Below are positions 21,777 through 29,941 of a stretch of DNA of 64,000 nucleotides, piece by piece. A program made the position numbers and the translations under genes. The notes beneath the pieces were generated by a model. It did not search any database and was not told the DNA's origin. It saw only the letters and a program-made list of their open reading frames with translations. Location: positions 1 to 64,000 of IMG/VR virus record IMGVR_UViG_3300008267_000018; one strand, written 5' to 3'. This stretch comes from a virus. Within the stretch, counting starts at the first letter, position 1, and each line of letters starts with the position of its first letter.

Positions 21777-22103
21777 TCACTCTGGTTTAGTCAGCAGTTC
21801 TTTGATAGCTTGGATTTCATCCATCAAGTCCTGGCGACTATATAACGTGAGTGAATCATAGGAACGCTCCACGATTTTTTCAGGGGCTTCAGTCTTCTGG
21901 ATAATGCGAGCCTCATCATTGACATCGTACGTAACAGTCTCGTACATTCTCCAGATCACATCATGGGGCCAACCATTGAGGTCTACGTTTTCCTCAAGTG
22001 ATGCACGAATGAGTGCATGCATTGTCTTGAAAAGAAACGTAGCCTTATCCTCAAAGATCTCAAGGTAACGATCTTCGTCAAGGCCGTAAGTGTCAATCGA
22101 CAT
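21777..22103 (-). CDS. Hypothetical protein (108 aa)
   Basis: MSIDTYGLDEDRYLEIFED at 22103, then MHALIRASLEENVDLNGWPH and SRQDLMDEIQAIKELLTK. Helical and acidic; no family. Overlaps the preceding 63-aa gene by 11 bases. Confidence 0.55.
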   Translation of the reverse strand: MSIDTYGLDEDRYLEIFEDKATFLFKTMHALIRASLEENVDLNGWPHDVIWRMYETVTYDVNDEARIIQKTEAPEKIVERSYDSLTLYSRQDLMDEIQAIKELLTKPE

Positions 22104-22284
22104 AGCAGTCAAGTGCGTTGGTTAATGCTTCAATGATAAAGGATTTTTGTCCTTTTTCACCAAGGTTTGTCCAGTATTCAAGATCTGGATCAGCATCATC
22201 CCACTCAATGCGGATGATGCAACCACCATCTTCTTCGTCAATCACAGTCACTTGCAACTTGTTTACCCAATTCGTGTTCAACAT
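22093..22284 (-). CDS. Small acidic protein (63 aa)
   Basis: MLNTNWVNKLQVTVIDEEDG, GCIIRIEWDDADPDLEYW, ending SFIIEALTNALDCYVD. A beta-strand/helix layout often seen in phage-encoded host-modifying proteins, but nothing specific. Overlaps genes on both sides. Confidence 0.55.
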   Translation of the reverse strand: MLNTNWVNKLQVTVIDEEDGGCIIRIEWDDADPDLEYWTNLGEKGQKSFIIEALTNALDCYVD

Positions 22285-22423
22285 GAGCTTTTAATACCTC
22301 TTCGACATAGTCTTCTTGGTGCATCCTAAGTTCTGCGCCAAGTTTTACAAGACCCCAGTGGGTATCTTGATCTAGTTCAAGATCGTAACGGATTGTTGTT
22401 TTGGTGTGTAAGTTGTGCTTCAT
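22238..22423 (-). CDS. Small hypothetical protein (61 aa)
   Basis: MKHNLHTKTTIRYDLELDQ, with LGAELRMHQEDYVEEVLKA. Overlaps the next gene by 47 bases and starts inside the stop region of the 311-aa gene (ATGA-type). Helical, unknown. Confidence 0.5.
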   Translation of the reverse strand: MKHNLHTKTTIRYDLELDQDTHWGLVKLGAELRMHQEDYVEEVLKAHVEHELGKQVASDCD

Positions 22424-23355
22424 TTCTTTTTGATTGCGGATTGCAGTTGTGACAATGCAGTACCAGGAAATGGTACATAGCCTGCCTCCATCATATTGAA
22501 AAACAAATCCCAGGCATGCCCTTGGTTGAATACCTCCGTTGGTTTGTACGTACGCCAGTGAGTCAATGGAGCCTGAGCACCAGACTTGGTATGCAGAAGT
22601 ACAAACTTACCATCACTGATGTGATCCTGAGGAGGTGCATACCACCATGCCACACACTTATCAGGTGTACCACTGGGCAATGCATTACGCACCTCAGTCC
22701 GCTTGCACAGCAGCTCACGGTATTTATGGAACCAAGTCAGGTGGATGCACCAGGGCTTGAATCCTTCGATCTCTTGTCGGAACAAATCCAAGTTGTTGAG
22801 CTGACGTTGAAAGGACCCGCATGAACAGAAAGGTTCAGGGACTTTGGACTCAGCTTGGTCCTCCACCAAGTCAGCGTCCATATCAATGGGCCGATTTGGA
22901 GCCCGCAACCCGTCCGGCGCAACCAAATGCCCCAGGTCCGTTTGGTCATTCTGGAGAAGAGCGATGACTTTATTGGGGTCAGATAAATGAATGAACTTGT
23001 CTGCCCAGTGTTGTTGGAGCTTGGCATTGGAAGTCAGGTGTCCGAGTGCGTGTGAGTAGTTCCAGCCCTTAAACATAACGTAAGCATTGTTATGCCATAC
23101 ACTAGGGCCACGGTAATTAGGACCAAGGTAAGAAAAGAAGTCTTTGAGTCGGTGAGTATACTGCTGGAACGCTGTCTTGATCAACGTCCGTTCATAAGCC
23201 TGCTCACTACCATCACAACGCACCACAACACAATTGTCATCTCGCAGATAAATGCCAGAGATTTCGGTGTCATCAAAGTCTGCATACGCACGACGAATGT
23301 TGGACCGTGAATAGATGAGGGCTTGAGCTGAGTTGAGTTCGGTTTGGAGTTGCAT
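22420..23355 (-). CDS. 311-aa protein with SWIM-like CxC...CxH cluster
   Basis: The middle segment PEPFCSCGSFQRQLNNLD is followed about 20 residues later by KPWCIHLTWFHKY, giving CxC-xn-CxH as in SWIM zinc fingers. The N-terminal half (RAYADFDDTEISGIYLRDDN) has the small beta-rich domain that often precedes such clusters; the C-terminal half contains WWYAPPQDHISDGKF. Possibly a DNA/RNA-binding or host-interaction factor of the early region. Starts with a CAACTCAG leader. Confidence 0.55.
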   Translation of the reverse strand: MQLQTELNSAQALIYSRSNIRRAYADFDDTEISGIYLRDDNCVVVRCDGSEQAYERTLIKTAFQQYTHRLKDFFSYLGPNYRGPSVWHNNAYVMFKGWNYSHALGHLTSNAKLQQHWADKFIHLSDPNKVIALLQNDQTDLGHLVAPDGLRAPNRPIDMDADLVEDQAESKVPEPFCSCGSFQRQLNNLDLFRQEIEGFKPWCIHLTWFHKYRELLCKRTEVRNALPSGTPDKCVAWWYAPPQDHISDGKFVLLHTKSGAQAPLTHWRTYKPTEVFNQGHAWDLFFNMMEAGYVPFPGTALSQLQSAIKKK

Positions 23356-23369
23356 GAGTCTGAGTTGAG

Positions 23370-23573
23370 TTAGATGAAGAGATCAGCGTCCTGGTCCCTG
23401 TCGTGAAGTGTATCACGATACTTGGTCCGCTTGTAGGCCAAGCGCGCCATCCGATACGTTCCGTAAAGAACGCCAGCCCAGCATACAGGACTACCAATGG
23501 CCAAGGCAACCACTCCTGCTATGGCAGCAGTTGCGGCACCATCTTTGATTGCAGCTTTTTCTTCAGGTTTCAT
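23370..23573 (-). CDS. Small membrane protein (67 aa)
   Basis: MKPEEKAAIKDGAATAAIAG, then VVALAIGSPVCWAGVLYGTY: one or two membrane helices, followed by a basic tail (KRTKYRDTLHDRD). Function unknown. Confidence 0.55.
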   Translation of the reverse strand: MKPEEKAAIKDGAATAAIAGVVALAIGSPVCWAGVLYGTYRMARLAYKRTKYRDTLHDRDQDADLFI

Positions 23574-23652
23574 TTGTGATTGTTAATACATTTTGAAGTT
23601 TTGATCTAGGGTTTACTATAGATGTAACCTATGGATGCCAACTGAATAAGCC

Positions 23653-23904
23653 ATGGAAGAAATCAAATACGTACCATTAACTAAATTTCAAATTGAACCA
23701 ACGCTTGATGATAAGTTTTGGCTAGAAAAAATCAAACGATCAATTGAAGATTGCAATTCAGTAAGTACCTTAAAAGAAATGGCGACCTTGCTTGCGCAGA
23801 TCGCCACTCAACGTCAAGGTGTGATTAGGGGATTAGTACAAGACATGTTTATTTTTAACGGCATTGCAATCAATCAAGATGACATTGCCAACCCTCCGAC
23901 TTAG
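23653..23904 (+). CDS. Plus-strand small protein (83 aa) inside minus block
   Basis: MEEIKYVPLTKFQIEPTLDD and helical KEMATLLAQIATQRQGVIRG. The only rightward gene between 17 and 43 kb. Its -10-like TACTAT lies at 23614-23619 with TTGAAG at 23593-23598 (spacing 15). Its end overlaps the convergent HNH gene by 35 bases. Function unknown, but its orientation implies its own promoter. Confidence 0.6.
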   Translation: MEEIKYVPLTKFQIEPTLDDKFWLEKIKRSIEDCNSVSTLKEMATLLAQIATQRQGVIRGLVQDMFIFNGIAINQDDIANPPT

Positions 23905-24319
23905 CTTCTGCAATTAAACGAAAAACGGTTCTTTTGTTGTAACCAACATGTTTTGCAATCACATGGACAGCAGTACCTTCTTGTTTCATTTTTAAAATTG
24001 TTTTTCTTGTTTCAAAAGTACATTTTTTTGGATGGGTTCCATGGCGCTTTTTATTGTTCATATCATTTAAATTATCTAATTGTGTTCCAAGTTTTAAATG
24101 AAGTGGATTGCAACACAATCGTACATCGCATACATGCATAACAACTTTCCCTTTAGGAATAGGACCATAAAAATGCGAGTAAGTCCACCTATGGGCTAGT
24201 CTACTCACAGGGTTTGTAGGCATTTGGCCATAGCCTGCACCCATAGTAGAGCCAAGAAAAGGCCAGCATGAAGCTGGCCCGCCCTCAGAATCAATGAGAC
24301 TGAGAAAATAATAACTCAC
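23870..24319 (-). CDS. HNH_3 endonuclease with C-terminal helix-turn-helix
   Basis: 149 residues. LAHRWTYSHFYGPIPKGK, VVMHVCDVRLCCNPLHLKLG (H-C-x4-CCNPxHL nuclease core), then GTHPKKCTFETRKTILKMK and an HTH (GTAVHVIAKHVGYNKRTVFR) that would recognise the target DNA. Typical free-standing homing nuclease inserted just after the recombination-type gene 24316; ATGA overlap with it. Confidence 0.75.
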   Translation of the reverse strand: MSYYFLSLIDSEGGPASCWPFLGSTMGAGYGQMPTNPVSRLAHRWTYSHFYGPIPKGKVVMHVCDVRLCCNPLHLKLGTQLDNLNDMNNKKRHGTHPKKCTFETRKTILKMKQEGTAVHVIAKHVGYNKRTVFRLIAEAKSEGWQCHLD

Positions 24320-25332
24320 AAGCTATTGTCCTCCCCAGTTAAAAGGTCACGAGAAGGTAATGCCTTGACTTCTACTTCATTCAATGTACGAGACACTGGA
24401 AGAACCTGCACGCCTTCTTTCATTCCATATGCTCCATTAAGTTTTTGAGCATCTTGTTTAGCATGGATGTTAATGTAATCACTGAACAGTTCCTGGAACT
24501 TCCAAGTAGATTCACGATCTTCATCAGGAATCGACATGCGATTCAAAGATTCGACCGCCTCTTCTTGGTTGCTGTAACCAGGAATGTCAAAAGATTCAAT
24601 TGCACAGATCTCAACGTTGTTGGCTCCGCGCATCTCATTGGCAAGTACTGGAGCAAATACGGTAGTTGCATAGAACTTTTCATTAAAGCTCAGCGGTACT
24701 TCAGCATCCAGTGCTTTGCTCAAGCACTTGGACATTTCCTTTTCGTACAGCTTGACCTTGTCGCTAACGTCAGTACCATTCAATCCCTTTAGTGTAAGCA
24801 CCATCGGAATCTTGTGGGCACGCTTGTTGTCCTGCGTAAGGATATACACCAGGTACTTTGTACGTACACTGTACTTACGCTTGTACATCTCACCTTTGCT
24901 GTTGGCAAGATCAGATGCAATCTTGTCAGCCTCAAACAATTCCTTGGTACTGGGATCATCAAACGTACCAATCGTCTGCCTCATCCCCGTGGTTTCCTCA
25001 ACCATGAGGGGAGAACGTAGAAGGATTTGAATACGAGGCTCAACAAAATTGAGTCCTTCTTCCACTGAAGTGTTGGGAGCCATGCCGAAAGTTTGCTTGT
25101 AGTTCCAGATAACTGAACCTTTAGCAAACTGATCTTCAGTGGCACTCCATCCGCAAGTGTCCAGATCTGAGTTCCGCACGAACCAACCTCTAGTCTTGGA
25201 CTTGTTGAGGGGCTGGATAGTAACGAGGTTCTGGTACCCCGAAACAAATTCTTTGGATTGAAAAAGTTTGAAAGAATCGAGGCCACGTGTAGCAAGCGCA
25301 GAAGTTTTCTTCGTAGTCATGGAAGCAGTCAT
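24316..25332 (-). CDS. Conserved early protein (338 aa), DUF5895-like, next to SSB
   Basis: Features seen: KLFQSKEFVSGYQNLVTIQP, WFVRNSDLDTCGWSATED, SVEEGLNFVEPRIQILLRSP, LVYILTQDNKRAHKIPMVLT. The position beside SSB and the polymerase implies a role in recombination or ssDNA management. I associate this arrangement with DUF5895-type proteins of cyanobacteria and cyanophages (recollection, not searched). No ATPase or nuclease motif is visible. Preceded by hairpin-leader copy 2. Confidence 0.55.
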   Translation of the reverse strand: MTASMTTKKTSALATRGLDSFKLFQSKEFVSGYQNLVTIQPLNKSKTRGWFVRNSDLDTCGWSATEDQFAKGSVIWNYKQTFGMAPNTSVEEGLNFVEPRIQILLRSPLMVEETTGMRQTIGTFDDPSTKELFEADKIASDLANSKGEMYKRKYSVRTKYLVYILTQDNKRAHKIPMVLTLKGLNGTDVSDKVKLYEKEMSKCLSKALDAEVPLSFNEKFYATTVFAPVLANEMRGANNVEICAIESFDIPGYSNQEEAVESLNRMSIPDEDRESTWKFQELFSDYINIHAKQDAQKLNGAYGMKEGVQVLPVSRTLNEVEVKALPSRDLLTGEDNSL

Positions 25333-25359
25333 GATGTGTTCAGGGTTTGGGCGTGGACG

Positions 25360-25381
25360 CTTTTAACGCCATCCCGAGGCG
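25360..25381 (-). promoter_or_regulatory. Hairpin-leader motif copy 2
   Basis: On the minus strand CGCC-TCGGGAT-GGCG then TTAAAAG, upstream of the 338-aa gene. Confidence 0.6.
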
Positions 25382-25386
25382 GTGAT

Positions 25387-25626
25387 CTATGCTAGATCCT
25401 TGCAGGCATCTGCGTCATAAAGAGCGCGTGCTTTTGACAAAGCTTCACGTTCATCAATGGTTTCCTGGAACGCAGAGTAGATACTGTCTTCGTGGTAACC
25501 ACAACCCTTCATAAACATTACGAAGTGCTCAAGGATCTCATCAGTAGTAACACCATCGCTTTGGAATACGATGGTGTAATCTTCTTCTTCCAAAGTAAAC
25601 TTCATCCGTTGATCAGCTTTTGACAT
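25387..25626 (-). CDS. Hypothetical protein (79 aa)
   Basis: MSKADQRMKFTLEEEDYTIV start at 25626, then QSDGVTTDEILEHFVMFMKG. Resembles small acidic phage proteins with a beta-hairpin and two helices. Overlaps the upstream gene by 14 bases. Confidence 0.6.
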   Translation of the reverse strand: MSKADQRMKFTLEEEDYTIVFQSDGVTTDEILEHFVMFMKGCGYHEDSIYSAFQETIDEREALSKARALYDADACKDLA

Positions 25627-25837
25627 TGGTTTTCTCATTGTTAGATTCAAGCTGAAGCTTGCGTGCTTCAGTAAAAATTTCTGCAATTAAATAAGAAGAC
25701 CTGGCGAGTGTTGCAACTGTTTGCGCAAACTCTTCTCCGCTTTGTTCTTTGTCTTGGAAAAAAGTGTTTATGTTTTCCATGAAAAACTCATAAGCCATTG
25801 CATCAAGAAGGCTTAGGTTGGTAATTTCAAGTGACAT
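25613..25837 (-). CDS. Hypothetical helical protein (74 aa)
   Basis: MSLEITNLSLLDAMAYEFFM, NTFFQDKEQSGEEFAQ, ending NEKTNVKS. Overlaps 25387 gene and follows SSB by 5 bases, so it lies in the SSB operon. Confidence 0.55.
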   Translation of the reverse strand: MSLEITNLSLLDAMAYEFFMENINTFFQDKEQSGEEFAQTVATLARSSYLIAEIFTEARKLQLESNNEKTNVKS

Positions 25838-25842
25838 GGTAA

Positions 25843-26658
25843 TCAGAAAGGAACTTCTTCGAGGTTGGGAGCAGAACCGTATTGACCAGGGAGTTCAGGT
25901 AGGCCACCTCCCGATGCTTGGTTCCAAGGATCAGTTGATTCTTCTAATGTGCGACCACCCCAAAGAGTAGACACATTCTCCGGCGTGCTTACCGTAGTCT
26001 GTGATTTGATTTCCCTTGGCTGATCATTCACATTTCCTTTGGGTGCAAGGGTCATGTTTACCAATTGAATCTTGGTTTGAACACGCTTTTCATTTGTGGT
26101 TTGATCGGTCCACGCATCAGTAACAAGCCGACCTTTAATGGTAAGACCCACGCCTTTACGCGTAAAGTTCACCAACAGTTCTGCGTTGTTCAACTTATCT
26201 TCATGCGAGTTGATCGCATAAAAGTTAAAGAGATCAGCTTGGTTACGACCAGTGCTAACCGACAACGTTTGGTTGCAGATCATCAAGCCAGTTGATGTGG
26301 TCTTGAATGCACGTGCATCTTCACGGTCAATGTCTTTAACACAGCGACCAGCAAGGATCACATCATTGATGATTGGAAACTCATCATTGACCTGGTGGAT
26401 AATTCCACCATGAAGTGAATGTGTTTTGGATTCAAGATCATAACGAATCTTGGCGCCATAAATAAACACCAAAGATTTTTCTTTCAGCCTGGAGAAACGC
26501 TCAGCAGTTTTGCCATAGACATTGAGTTGAATTGGAGTTGGTGCTTTGTTTCCTACGGGAGGAAGCAGTACCATGCAACGCATGGCAGTAGAGGATGCGC
26601 TGATGTAAACCTCGCGTGGAGTTTCATTCAGCTGAGCACAAACGCAGACGTGATTCAT
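25843..26658 (-). CDS. Single-stranded DNA-binding protein with two OB folds
   Basis: 271 residues. OB fold 1 about residues 1-85 (MNHVCVCAQLNETPREVYI; PIQLNVYGKTAERFSRL, LVFIYGAKIRYDLESK), OB fold 2 about 92-195 (INDVILAGRCVKDIDREDAR, ADLFNFYAINS; GLTIKGRLVTDAWTDQTT). A Pro/Gly/Gln-rich disordered tail ends in EEVPF, like the conserved SSB C-terminal tip that binds partner proteins. A tandem-OB single chain probably replaces the usual tetramer by a dimer. Preceded by hairpin-leader copy 3. Confidence 0.8.
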   Translation of the reverse strand: MNHVCVCAQLNETPREVYISASSTAMRCMVLLPPVGNKAPTPIQLNVYGKTAERFSRLKEKSLVFIYGAKIRYDLESKTHSLHGGIIHQVNDEFPIINDVILAGRCVKDIDREDARAFKTTSTGLMICNQTLSVSTGRNQADLFNFYAINSHEDKLNNAELLVNFTRKGVGLTIKGRLVTDAWTDQTTNEKRVQTKIQLVNMTLAPKGNVNDQPREIKSQTTVSTPENVSTLWGGRTLEESTDPWNQASGGGLPELPGQYGSAPNLEEVPF

Positions 26659-26683
26659 TAACTTGAGAAGTTAGGTGTTAAGG

Positions 26684-26707
26684 CAGTTTAACGTCATACC
26701 TGGGACG
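26684..26707 (-). promoter_or_regulatory. Hairpin-leader motif copy 3
   Basis: On the minus strand CGTC-CCAGGTAT-GACG then TTAAACTG, upstream of SSB. Confidence 0.6.
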
Positions 26708-26721
26708 AATCAAACAAATAC

Positions 26722-28548
26722 TCAGTGAGTCTCAGCCCAACTGTACCCAATCCTAGAGTCGCCTTCAATCTTGCAACGAAAATTAAAGAAGTCTCCAGCA
26801 GCTGGGAAAGCAATCATAGCCTGCTCCCTGATTTGATTTGTGTACACAGGATTACAAACAAGTTGAATCTCATCATGGACCATCAAGACTTGCTCCCAAT
26901 CCTTGCCGTGCACCAAGCCAAGGTTCTGTTCAATGTTGTTGTGAATGGTTACAACAACTTGCTTCATGATGATTGCACCAGCTGATTGCAATAAAACATT
27001 CAATCCTTTAAACGCAGAACGGCAATGCAACGTACGTTTATCTAATCCATATAAATAGTTGCGTGTTGAAATGTTGTTTTCAATCTCACGCTTTAATCTT
27101 TTCAATGCTGGCACGCCATCCATGAATGAATTGATTGCAGTACTTCCTAGTTTGCGCAGAACAAATTCATCTTTTTCATTCGGATCAATAATCGTACCAG
27201 CCTTGACTGATCCACATCCATACAACATTCCATACAGCAAACGCTTACTGATGTCCCTGGTCTCTACGCCAAATTGTTTTTGGTTGTAGATATGAATGTC
27301 ACCAGTTGGATCTGTTACAAGTTCTGCATACTCACCGTTATCCCAAATTGCTAAGTACCCGGCAAGGCACCTAAGCTCCAAAGCTTTAGCATCGATCCCA
27401 ATAAGATCCCAACCATCAGGAGCATGGAATAGTGAACGGCATTCTTTTCCATAAGGTGAATAACCTGCTGGCACCTGGCCCATGTTTGGTGATCGGTGTG
27501 CACAACGACCCGTAATGCATCCGTTGGTAATCACGTCACCATGCATCCGTCCGTTCTCATTGTTGACAAGCTTGAGCCAAGCATTGTTACCATCAGCAAT
27601 CTGACCAAGACGTTTCTTGATCAGCATGTATTCAGCTAATGGCTTCGCTTCTGCATACGGAAGTGCTCCGAGTATATCGTCATCAAGAGTTGGATTGCCT
27701 TTCTCAGTAGTTTTCTCTGGAACCCACCCGTATTTTTGTTGTAAGCGATCAACAATTTGCGCACGAGATCCAGGATTAAATTCTTCGTACGTGACTTTAA
27801 TAAACGGCTCGCCCTTGACATACCCACGTTTAGTGTTGTTGACCTTTGGGACAAAGACCGTTTCATGTTTGATGGGCGGGAAGATTTGTTTCAGATGTTT
27901 AACAAGTTCCTCTTCCTTTGCTCGGAGATCATCCACCAAATCAATAGCAGCATCCACATCGAAAGGAATACCCGCTCTAATTTGTCGGTTAATCGCCAAG
28001 GCAAAGTCATGCTCAAGCTTGAGCGCAGCTTGCTGGTAGTTCTGCTTGACGGTATGCTCCCAAAGTTTCTTTGTGACTTGAACGTCCTGGACACAGTAGT
28101 CCAACATCTCCTGGGAATACTCTTTGAAATCTTTGAAGTCAATCTTGTGATCAGCGAGACGCCAACCCCAGGCTTTGAGCGAAGCTGAACCCCGCAAGTT
28201 CTTTGGAACCTGCGGATATTGTTCGATGTCAAGGTCATAGAGAAGTTCTTTGGGCCAGATGAGTCGTGTGCAGATGAGTGTGTCAATGACACGTGCGTTG
28301 TGTTTGAATTCGGGATACAGCTTTTCTAATACTGGTAGGTCATAGAAGATCACGTTGTGGCCAATGAGTACATCAGCGGTTGCCAGATGATCAAGAGCAG
28401 CAGCAATACGATCAGGCCCATAAGTAAAAGTTTGTTGGGCTGTGATGTCATGAATGACAATGCAATGGGTCAGTGTGACCTTGTCATAAAGATTATTAGT
28501 CTCAATGTCAAAGATCAGCCAACGCTCATTTACGGAATCGGGCTTCAT
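26722..28548 (-). CDS. Family A DNA polymerase with 3'-5' exonuclease
   Basis: 608 residues from ATG 28548. Exonuclease motifs in order: FDIETN (about residue 13), IGHNVIFYDLPV, and LDYCVQDV. Polymerase motif A DLIGIDAKALELRCLAGY (about 383, metal Asp and Glu), motif B RLLYGMLYGCG (about 432), motif C MVHDEIQLV (about 556, metal Asp). All catalytic residues are intact. Length is that of T7/cyanophage-type replicative polymerases. It works with the primase-helicase and SSB. Start could be 28587. Confidence 0.95.
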   Translation of the reverse strand: MKPDSVNERWLIFDIETNNLYDKVTLTHCIVIHDITAQQTFTYGPDRIAAALDHLATADVLIGHNVIFYDLPVLEKLYPEFKHNARVIDTLICTRLIWPKELLYDLDIEQYPQVPKNLRGSASLKAWGWRLADHKIDFKDFKEYSQEMLDYCVQDVQVTKKLWEHTVKQNYQQAALKLEHDFALAINRQIRAGIPFDVDAAIDLVDDLRAKEEELVKHLKQIFPPIKHETVFVPKVNNTKRGYVKGEPFIKVTYEEFNPGSRAQIVDRLQQKYGWVPEKTTEKGNPTLDDDILGALPYAEAKPLAEYMLIKKRLGQIADGNNAWLKLVNNENGRMHGDVITNGCITGRCAHRSPNMGQVPAGYSPYGKECRSLFHAPDGWDLIGIDAKALELRCLAGYLAIWDNGEYAELVTDPTGDIHIYNQKQFGVETRDISKRLLYGMLYGCGSVKAGTIIDPNEKDEFVLRKLGSTAINSFMDGVPALKRLKREIENNISTRNYLYGLDKRTLHCRSAFKGLNVLLQSAGAIIMKQVVVTIHNNIEQNLGLVHGKDWEQVLMVHDEIQLVCNPVYTNQIREQAMIAFPAAGDFFNFRCKIEGDSRIGYSWAETH

Positions 28549-28759
28549 CTTGAATTGAGAGTTCTTCGCGAGAAAGGTCTTCGTCATTCTTGTTAATCCA
28601 CGTCAAGACTTGCTGTGCACCCGCACGATACGGATGAGAGAAGATCTTGTTAAGAGCTACGTCAGAGTCTAACGGAATTAATTCAAATGAATTGGATTGG
28701 TTGCACGCAGTTATTGCGTGAGGTAATCCATCTTTCCATGTAGCAATGACGTAGCTCAT
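28526..28759 (-). CDS. Hypothetical protein (77 aa)
   Basis: MSYVIATWKDGLPHAITACN, GAQQVLTWINKNDEDLSREE. It overlaps the start of the polymerase by 23 bases and looks like a small partner of the operon. Unknown family. Confidence 0.55.
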   Translation of the reverse strand: MSYVIATWKDGLPHAITACNQSNSFELIPLDSDVALNKIFSHPYRAGAQQVLTWINKNDEDLSREELSIQDEARFRK

Positions 28760-28815
28760 CGGAATAAAACAAGAACGGTCAGATGTTAACCGATCTATTT
28801 AATTATGCAAGTATC

Positions 28816-29583
28816 TTAAGATTCTTTTTTGAATGTCTTGCCATAGCCAACGAAGCCACCATCCTTCTTGCGTTGTGTAACAGCTTGCATAGCCTCAGAT
28901 CCAGCACGCTGGCTACCGTGCACCAAAAGTGCAAATGGTTTGTCACCAAGGCAATGGCTGTCGTCATGATCAATCTCAAGACCCAGCTCTGCCGCTTGCT
29001 CTTCCGTATATACAACGTAAGCAACCCGCTGGAACACATCGCTGTACTTGGGGATCAAGTAGTCGAGTGTCCCACCGGAAGATGCAGTGAGATAGAAGTT
29101 GGATGGGATTTGATCACGCAGGTTATACCACATACCAAGAGACTTGGTATAAGCATAGAACGTTTGCTTAGGTCGCTGGGCAGCAGCCATCAGCCAAGCA
29201 CGCATGTAGTTCTCAGTCCAGAAGTCACCAGACTCATGGACACGTACCAGTTTTTTTGGTGCTTGTAATGTGAGCGATAGGTCGATCAGGTCACGAAGCA
29301 ACATAGCCTGGTTCCCATTGGAGTGGATGACCTCACGAATGAGATCCCAGTTGTGCCATCGTGCCGCACGAACGTTGGGCCGCACCTCTGCCATGGCAGC
29401 AAAGCAACGGAACTCATCTGCTTCTGTGCCCGTGTACTGGGGCAGATCGGTAATGAGTCCGGTGACACGGTCAGCAAATGTCTTACAGACACCAGCGTGT
29501 GGGCATGAGTGACCAGCAGGCAGCGAGAAGATCAAACGATTCTTGAGCTTGCCGTTGCCGTTGGAGAATTTAAGGAGTTTCAT
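28816..29583 (-). CDS. Gene product 88-like protein
   Basis: 255 residues from ATG 29583. LPAGHSCPHAGVCKTFADR (a CxxC-type Cys pair), RWHNWDLIREVIHSN, VRVHESGDFWTENYMRAW and FYAYTKSLGMWYN are the marks of the GP88 family (PF17338) from mycobacteriophage and cyanophage. Conserved Cys and His suggest metal or Fe-S binding. Function unknown. Preceded by hairpin-leader copy 4. Confidence 0.75.
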   Translation of the reverse strand: MKLLKFSNGNGKLKNRLIFSLPAGHSCPHAGVCKTFADRVTGLITDLPQYTGTEADEFRCFAAMAEVRPNVRAARWHNWDLIREVIHSNGNQAMLLRDLIDLSLTLQAPKKLVRVHESGDFWTENYMRAWLMAAAQRPKQTFYAYTKSLGMWYNLRDQIPSNFYLTASSGGTLDYLIPKYSDVFQRVAYVVYTEEQAAELGLEIDHDDSHCLGDKPFALLVHGSQRAGSEAMQAVTQRKKDGGFVGYGKTFKKES

Positions 29584-29620
29584 TGGTGTTGAATGTGATT
29601 GATTAGTAGAACTGATGAAT

Positions 29621-29643
29621 GAGTTTAGGGACATCTCAGGTCC
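29621..29643 (-). promoter_or_regulatory. Hairpin-leader motif copy 4
   Basis: On the minus strand GGAC-CTGAGAT-GTCC then CTAAACTC, upstream of the GP88-like gene. Confidence 0.6.
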
Positions 29644-29695
29644 GTATCCCGTACAGGAATATTACCAGATCCCCTGCGCCGCAAGGGATTTGGTG

Positions 29696-29718
29696 CTACG
29701 ATTCGGTCGTAGTTTTTT
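29696..29718 (+). terminator. Plus-oriented terminator in a minus-strand block
   Basis: Stem CTACGA / TCGTAG with loop TTCGG and TTTTTT afterwards, reading rightward. No rightward gene precedes it within the block, so it may stop antisense transcription. Confidence 0.6.
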
Positions 29719-29941
29719 AGGAGTCACTAGGCATTCCGTCGCCGGTGGACGGCGGGCAGGTCAGTACGCGAGAGTGCTCACCATCCACCACCTCAATCAC
29801 ACCAGACATCAAGTCATCTGGTACAAAGTTCAAGGCATTGCGGATGTAGAGCATTGAGTCCGTGTACTCACGTCCATCCAATCCACCTAAAGCAATAGCT
29901 TCCCAGTGTTCAATAGCTAGTTCTTTAATTGAGTATTCCAT
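29717..29941 (-). CDS. Hypothetical protein (74 aa)
   Basis: MEYSIKELAIEHWEAIALGG, YIRNALNFVPDDLMSG and a short Ser/Pro-rich end. Starts one base after the upstream 83-aa gene's stop; its stop falls in the plus-oriented terminator. Unknown. Confidence 0.55.
   Translation of the reverse strand: MEYSIKELAIEHWEAIALGGLDGREYTDSMLYIRNALNFVPDDLMSGVIEVVDGEHSRVLTCPPSTGDGMPSDS

Noticed and set aside
27617-28188. Plus-strand frames opposite the DNA polymerase
   Set aside because: No start signals and full overlap with a gene that has intact exonuclease and polymerase motifs.
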